Source: JAHEJN01 sp963787285 | Lineage (GTDB): Bacteria > Actinomycetota > Acidimicrobiia > Acidimicrobiales > JAHEJN01 | Reading direction: 5' to 3' | Assembly (NCBI GenBank): GCA_963787285.1 | Contig: CAWBCM010000001.1 | Span: 62,001 to 126,000, forward strand | Length of the DNA: 64,000 bases | Shown: positions 58,767 to 64,000 of the stretch, in pieces | How positions within the stretch are numbered: position 1 is the first letter of the stretch | Layout of the letters: each line of letters starts with the position of its first letter | The notes under the pieces: model-generated | Database searches by the model: none | What the model was told of the DNA's origin: nothing | What the model saw: the letters and a program-made list of their open reading frames with translations, nothing else | Program-made: the position numbers and the translations under genes

Positions 58767-61700
58767 ATGCGGCTGATCACCACTCCCTACGGGCCGGCCG
58801 CCACGGCTCGTCTGGCCGAAGTGGTCGCCGAGGCCAAGGGCGACGATCCACTCGCCCCGGTCACGGTGATCGTGCCGCACAACTACGCAGGTGTCTCGGC
58901 CCGCCGCGCCCTCGGTCGATCCGTTGTCACCGGCCAGCGGCCCGGGGTGGCCGCCGTGCAATTCCTCACTGCCTACCGACTGGCCGAGCTGCTCGGAGGC
59001 CCCAACCTGGCGTCGGCCGGGCGTCGACCAGTGTCGACGGCGGTGTTGGCGGCCACGGTGCGGGGTGTCCTGGCGTCGGACCCGGGCGTGTTCGCCCAGG
59101 TGCGTGAACACCCCGCCACCGAGCGAGCGTTGGTCGCAGCCCATCGAGAGCTGAGCGAGCTCGGACCCGCAGCTCTCGGTCGGCTGGCGGCGCAAGGTTC
59201 ACGTGCGGCCGACGTGGTGCGCATCCACCGCGCGGTGTGGGGGCGGTTGCACGGGGAGTGGTACGTCGAGACCGATCTCGCCGCGGCCGCATCCGACGCC
59301 GTCCGTGCCGACCGGTCGAGGGCGACCGGCCTGGGCATCGTCGTGTGGCATCTGCCTCAGCTGGTGCCTCCGTCGATGGCCCAGCTCGCCCGGGCGATCG
59401 ACGAGATCGTCGCCGGCGTGGTGATCGTCGGCGTCACCGGCGCCGCCGCGGCCGACGCGCCGGTGGCCGCCGCGGTGCGGCGACTGGGCGTCGACTGTTC
59501 CTCCTCCACCCTTGCCCATTCGATCCCGGCCGCCGGCGCGCTCGGCGTCGACCTGAGGGTGGTCAGCGGATCCGACGCCGACGAAGAGGTCCGGGCGGTG
59601 GTGCGGTCGATCGTCGACGCCGCCCGCGGAGGCGTCTCGCTCGATTCGATGGCGGTGATCCATCCGGGGCGTGAGCCCTACGCCCGGCTCCTGCACGAGC
59701 AGCTCGCCGCCGCCGACATCCCGGTCAACGGAACCACACCCCGGGCACTGGCCGAGAGCATCTCCGGTCGCACGTTGGTGGGTCTGCTCGATCTCGCCGC
59801 CCACGACTACCGGCGTACCGAGGTCATGGCGCTGCTCGCCTCGGCGCCCATTCGCTGGCGTGGAGCCCTTGCTCCCTCCTCGGCCTGGGAGCGTCTGTCG
59901 CGGGCGGCAGGGGTGATCGACGGGCCCCGACAATGGCGGCAACGACTGGACCGCCACGCGGCCGAGCTGCGCGAGCGAGCCGACGAGGAGGCCGCGGGTG
60001 ACAACCGCGAGTGGCTGGTCGGTCGCCACCGACGCGACGCGGGCCTGTGTGACTCCCTCGTCCGGTTCGTCGAGGGTCTGGTTGCCGACACGGGCAAGGC
60101 GGGCGACCCGAGCTGGCGCGCACGCTCACGGTGGGCCGCCCGCCTGCTGGCCACCTATCTCGGTCCACCCGGTTCCGAATGGCCGGCCGTCGAGGTGGCG
60201 GCGGCCGAGAAGGTCGATGCGGCCCTGCAACGGCTGGCCGGGCTCGATGCGGTCGAGTCCTCGCCGACCATGGCGGTCTTCCGGCGCACGCTCCTCCACG
60301 AGCTCGAGGCCAGTCTCGGTCGGGTCGGGCGCCTGGGTGCAGGAGTGCTGGTCACCGTGCCTCGCGATGCGGTGGGCGTCGACCTCGAGCAGGCGTTCGT
60401 GGTGGGACTGGCCGAAGGAAGCTTTCCGTCGCGCGTGCGCGACGACTCGCTTCTGCCCGACCGCGAGCGGGCGGTGGCCCACCCCGATCTCGCGCTGCGG
60501 GCCAGCCGGCCCGACGACGAACAACGCCAGCTCCTCGCGGTCCTGTCGTCCAGCCCGAAGGTCACCATCACCTGGCCGCGGGGCGACCTGCGGCGCAACG
60601 CCGAGCGCCTCCCGAGCCGATGGCTGGTCGAGTTGGTCGAGGGAGCCCTCGGGCCGCTTCGCGGGTCCCGGTCTCGAGGGGGCCGACGCCGAGTGGGTGC
60701 TCGACATCCCGTCGCACGTCGGCGGGTTGTTGCGCTCGGACTTTCCGCCGACCCGTCAGGAGTACGACCTCCGCGCCCTGCTCGACCGCGAACGCGAGGG
60801 CCACCGCGTCGACGACCACGAGGTGATGCGATCGAACGCCTGCCTGGCCCGCGGTCTCGAGTTGGTGCGGGGCCGACGCAGCGACGCTCCCACCCGGTTC
60901 GACGGGATGATCGGCGCCCGCCCCGAGCTCGATCCGACCGCTGCGGCGCAAGTGGTCTCGGCCACCCGGCTCGAGACGTGGGTGCAGTGCCCGTTCAAGT
61001 ACTTCATGCAGTACGTGCTGCGGGTGGCGCCGATCGACGAGGTCGACGAGCTCGTCGAGCTCACCGCCATCGACCGCGGCACGGTGGTGCATGAAGTACT
61101 CGACGACTTCGTGTCGGAGGTGCTCGCGCGGCCCGCCGCCGCCCAGCCCGGCCCCGACGACCGATGGACCGACACCGATCACCAGCGGCTCACCGAGATC
61201 GCCCACCGCCATCTCACGTCACTCGAGGCCCGTGGACTCACGGGGTGGGGTGTCTTCTGGCGCCCGACTCGGCGAGCGATCGTCCGTGAGCTCCAGCGGT
61301 TCCTCTCCTCCGACGACGAGTACCGGGCCGAGCACGGGGCCCGCCCGGCGGCGGCCGAGCTCGGGTTCGGCGTGGTCGGCGCAGCGTCCCCCGCGCTCGA
61401 GTGGGTACTGCCCGACGGTCGCGTGTTGCGCTTCCGGGGAGCCGCCGACCGGGTCGACACCCTGTCCGACGGTGGCCTTTCGGTGCTCGACTACAAGACC
61501 GGGTCACCTCGGAGATACGTCGTCGACGGCGAGAACCCCGACGCAGGGGGTTCGGTGCTCCAACTGCCCATCTACGCGCGTGCGGCACAGGTCGCGTTGG
61601 GCCGACCCGACGCGGCGGTGTGGGCCGGGTACTGGTTCGTCAGCGACCGGGGCAAGTACCGGCGCATCGGCTACCAGGTCACCCCCGAGGTGCTCGACCG

Positions 61701-61944
61701 GTTCGACCAGGTGTTCACCGTGATCGCCGATGGCATCGGCGCTGGCATCTTCGTTCCCCGACCCGAAGAACCGGCGTCGTTCGTCGTGTTCGTGTCGTGT
61801 CGGTTCTGCGATCCCGACGGTCTCGGGACTCGCCACCGATGGGCCGAGTGGGAGAGCAAGCGAGCCCATCCGGCACTGGCTGCGTACCGGGCCCTGGTCG
61901 ATCCCGACGCCATCGAGCCCACCCCGACCAGGGTGGGCTCGTGA
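58767..61944 (+). CDS. AddB-like PD-(D/E)XK nuclease, frameshifted
   Basis: About 1059 residues when repaired. The N-terminal part is helicase-like but without clear Walker motifs (ITTPYGPAATARLAEVVAEA; VTVPRDAVGVDLEQAFVVGL; FPSRVRDDSLLPDRER). After a shift near 60655-60662 the frame continues with FAGPGLEGADAEWV. The C-terminal nuclease domain has WVQCPFKYFMQYVL, RGTVVHEVLDDF and VLDYKTGS (the catalytic D and K). Cys in QCPF and in VSCRFCDP suggest an iron-sulfur cluster as in AddB. The span is 3n+1. It overlaps the AddA-like gene by 4 bp. Confidence 0.82.
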
Positions 61945-64000
61945 CCCCCGTCGATCGCGAACGACTCGCCGATCGGTCGGCACGCGATGCCATTGCCCAC
62001 GACCTCGACGACACCCTGTTCGTCGCCGCCGGGGCCGGTTCGGGGAAGACCACGGCCCTGGTCGGTCGCCTCGAGGCGTTGGTGCGATCGGGTGTGGCGC
62101 TCACATCGGTTGCGGCCATCACCTTCACCGAGAAGGCCGCGTCCGAGCTGCGCGATCGGTTGCGTTCGCGCCTCGCCGAACGGGCGCGCTCACTCGAGCT
62201 CACGGCGATCGAGCGTGAACGATGTCGGGATGCCCTCGACGACATCGACGCCGCCGCGGTGTCGACCCTTCACGCCTTCGCCCAGCGGCTGTTGTCGGAG
62301 CATCCGATCGAAGCGGGCCTGCCCCCGGGCATCGAAGTGCTCGACGAGATCGGCAGCGACATCGATTTCGACGAACGCTGGCGCGGCTTCCTCGATCGCA
62401 TCGTCGAGAATCCCGATCTCGAGCCGTCGCTGCTCATCGCCCGAGCGATGAACGTGGGCATCGACCACCTTCGCGACATTGCCCGTTCGTTCGACCAGAA
62501 CTGGGACCTCGTCGCCGAACGAGTGGTACCCCACGATGCGCCGGCACCGGTGCTCGACGGAATCGCCACGATCGTCGCCGAGCTCCGTGAGCTCGCCGAT
62601 CTCCGTCGCTTCTGCACCAACGAGACCAACGCCATGTGCAAGGTCCTCGACGACCTGCACGAGCTGGCCGAACGTATCGAGGCCACCGACGACCCCGTCG
62701 ACGCGTTCGGACTGCTCCACCAGCCGAAGGACCCGCCGGCGTATTCGCGGACGGGCGCCAAGGGCGACTGGACCCACCCCGACTCGCCGATCGACGACGT
62801 GCGTGCGGCGGTGGCGGCCTTCCAGCAGCGCCGCCTCGAGTGGTGCAAGGACATCCTCGGGCACGCGCTCAACGTGCTCGCGAAGGCCATCGGTGGATTC
62901 ACGCTCGCCGAGGCCGAGCGTCGTCGACGCGAGGGACGCCTCGAGTTCCACGACCTCCTGGTGTTGGCCCGTCAGCTGCTGCGCGATCCGACGCATGGTC
63001 ACGACGTGAGGCTCGCCGCCGGCCGCCGGTACCAGCGGCTCCTGCTCGACGAGTTTCAGGACACCGACCCCATCCAGATCGAACTGGCGGTGCTGTTGGC
63101 CACGCCGCCGGCCGCTGACGACCATCGGCTGGGATGGGCGGAGCTTGAGCCCGAGCCCGGCCGGCTGTTCTTCGTCGGCGACCCGAAACAGTCGATCTAC
63201 CGGTTTCGGCGGGCCGACGTCGGGCTCTACCTCCGCGCCGACGAACGCTTCGGCCATCCGACTCGCTCCTTGGTCACCAACTTCCGTTCGACGGTGGGAG
63301 TCCTCGGCTGGGTGAACCACGTGTTCTCCGAGGTGATCACCGCCGAGGCACTGTCCCAGCCCGCCTATGAGCCCCTCGTCGCCGCCCGCACCGACCAGCC
63401 CGATGGGCCGGCGGTCACCCTGCTGGGTGTCGAACCGGCTCCCGACGGCACGAGGGCCACCGAGCTGCGGCACCGCGAGGCCGCCGATGTCGTCGCCGCC
63501 ATACGCGCCGTCGTCGCCGACGGCTGGCACGTGCGCGACCGCCACCTCGCCGGCGCGCCGGTCCGACCCGCTCGCCTGGGGGACATCTGCATCCTGTTGC
63601 CGGCTCGCACCTCGCTACCCCAGCTCGAACGAGCGCTCGACAACGCAGGCATTGCGTTCCGGGCCGAAGCCAGCTCGTTGCTGTACGGGTCCGCAGAAGT
63701 GCGCGATCTCATGGCCATCCTGCGGGCGATCGACGATCCCACCGATGAGCTCGCCCTCGTCACGGCCCTGCGTTCTCCGGCCTTCGGTTGCGGCGACGAC
63801 GACCTGTACCAGTATCGCTCGCACGGGGGTGCGTGGAACCACCAGACGCCGACGCCGGCCGATGCCGAGGTGGCGGTCCCGGTGGTCGACGCCATGCGCT
63901 GGCTGGCCGAGGCGCACCGATCTCGGTTGTGGTCGAGCCCCAGCGAGGTGCTCGATCGGGTTCTTCGTGAGCGAGGGCTCTTCGAGCTGGCCTTCGCCCA
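61941..64000 (+). CDS. AddA-like UvrD/Rep-type helicase (3' partial)
   Basis: Open from the GTG at 61941 to the end of the window (686 codons), with no stop in frame. Superfamily 1 helicase motifs are complete so far: Walker A AGAGSGKTTAL (motif I), ITFTEKAASELRDRL (Ia), VSTLHAFAQRLL, Walker B LLLDEFQDTDPIQ (II), FFVGDPKQSIYRFRRAD (III) and NFRST (IV start). It would pair with the preceding nuclease subunit to process double-strand breaks for recombination (AddAB or the actinobacterial AdnAB-like type). The GTG overlaps the AddB-like stop in GTGA. Whether it has its own C-terminal nuclease lies beyond the window. Confidence 0.9.
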   Translation, partial: MTPVDRERLADRSARDAIAHDLDDTLFVAAGAGSGKTTALVGRLEALVRSGVALTSVAAITFTEKAASELRDRLRSRLAERARSLELTAIERERCRDALDDIDAAAVSTLHAFAQRLLSEHPIEAGLPPGIEVLDEIGSDIDFDERWRGFLDRIVENPDLEPSLLIARAMNVGIDHLRDIARSFDQNWDLVAERVVPHDAPAPVLDGIATIVAELRELADLRRFCTNETNAMCKVLDDLHELAERIEATDDPVDAFGLLHQPKDPPAYSRTGAKGDWTHPDSPIDDVRAAVAAFQQRRLEWCKDILGHALNVLAKAIGGFTLAEAERRRREGRLEFHDLLVLARQLLRDPTHGHDVRLAAGRRYQRLLLDEFQDTDPIQIELAVLLATPPAADDHRLGWAELEPEPGRLFFVGDPKQSIYRFRRADVGLYLRADERFGHPTRSLVTNFRSTVGVLGWVNHVFSEVITAEALSQPAYEPLVAARTDQPDGPAVTLLGVEPAPDGTRATELRHREAADVVAAIRAVVADGWHVRDRHLAGAPVRPARLGDICILLPARTSLPQLERALDNAGIAFRAEASSLLYGSAEVRDLMAILRAIDDPTDELALVTALRSPAFGCGDDDLYQYRSHGGAWNHQTPTPADAEVAVPVVDAMRWLAEAHRSRLWSSPSEVLDRVLRERGLFELAFA

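Overview
The window is high-GC, densely packed bacterial DNA. The gene families (F420-type LLM oxidoreductase, DUF5318, an HTH-citrate synthase fusion, Rv1284-like carbonic anhydrase, frequent GTG starts, 4-bp start/stop overlaps, leaderless-looking promoters) point to an actinomycete, most likely an uncultured or marine member of Acidimicrobiia. That placement is inference; no rRNA gene is present. There is no prophage, integrase, insertion sequence or CRISPR array. One tRNA gene (Ser-UGA) is present.

Layout. 1-8.5 kb: housekeeping genes (HDAC-like deacetylase, CCA-adding enzyme, DUF5318, panB), a membrane protein divergent from an MmyB-type regulator, an NfeD-stomatin pair, an AbiEi/DUF559-like gene flanked by two related 47-51 bp palindromes, and a methyltransferase. 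8.5-14.1 kb: the most unusual locus. A subtilase with four PMTFN repeats is divergent from a TPR-CHAT (caspase-like) protease, an ECF sigma factor and a small beta-rich protein. A perfect 24-bp palindrome sits midway between the divergent starts, and four hairpins follow the subtilase gene. 14.1-22.3 kb: esterase, tRNA-Ser, pheA, larB-larC, uridine kinase and MBL hydrolase, then an envelope operon (DivIVA-like, zinc-finger anti-sigma-like, secreted transglycosylase). 22.4-29.2 kb: acyl-CoA and small-molecule catabolism (two enoyl-CoA hydratases, CaiB transferase, YcaQ-like glycosylase, 2OG-Fe oxygenase, nitroreductase, alpha/beta hydrolase), ending in a 33-bp tandem repeat. 29.2-38 kb: ion and pH homeostasis. 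A CPA2 antiporter with USP domains and its winged-helix partner are divergent from a complete mrpABCDEFG operon ending in a beta-carbonic anhydrase. 38-51 kb: tag glycosylase, beta-propeller/GT32/alkylsulfatase run, pyruvate kinase, citrate synthase divergent from an HTH-citrate synthase, SDR, flavin reductase, Tam-like methyltransferase, LLM oxidoreductase and a PLP lyase. 51-64 kb: GT2, a polytopic membrane protein, a secreted PA14/FnIII/RTX-like protein, surE, a P450 and an AddB/AddA-like nuclease-helicase pair that runs off the end.

Four genes (alpha/beta hydrolase, pyruvate kinase, RTX protein, AddB-like nuclease) carry a frameshift. In each case the total coding span is 3n+1, as expected from one extra base. 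The shared direction and the housekeeping nature of pyruvate kinase make consensus errors of the assembly the simplest explanation, so these genes are probably intact in the organism.

The best candidate for an undescribed system is the subtilase / TPR-CHAT / sigma factor / small beta-protein locus. The second is the pair of divergent citrate synthases, one carrying a DNA-binding domain, with twin palindromic operator-like sites between them.
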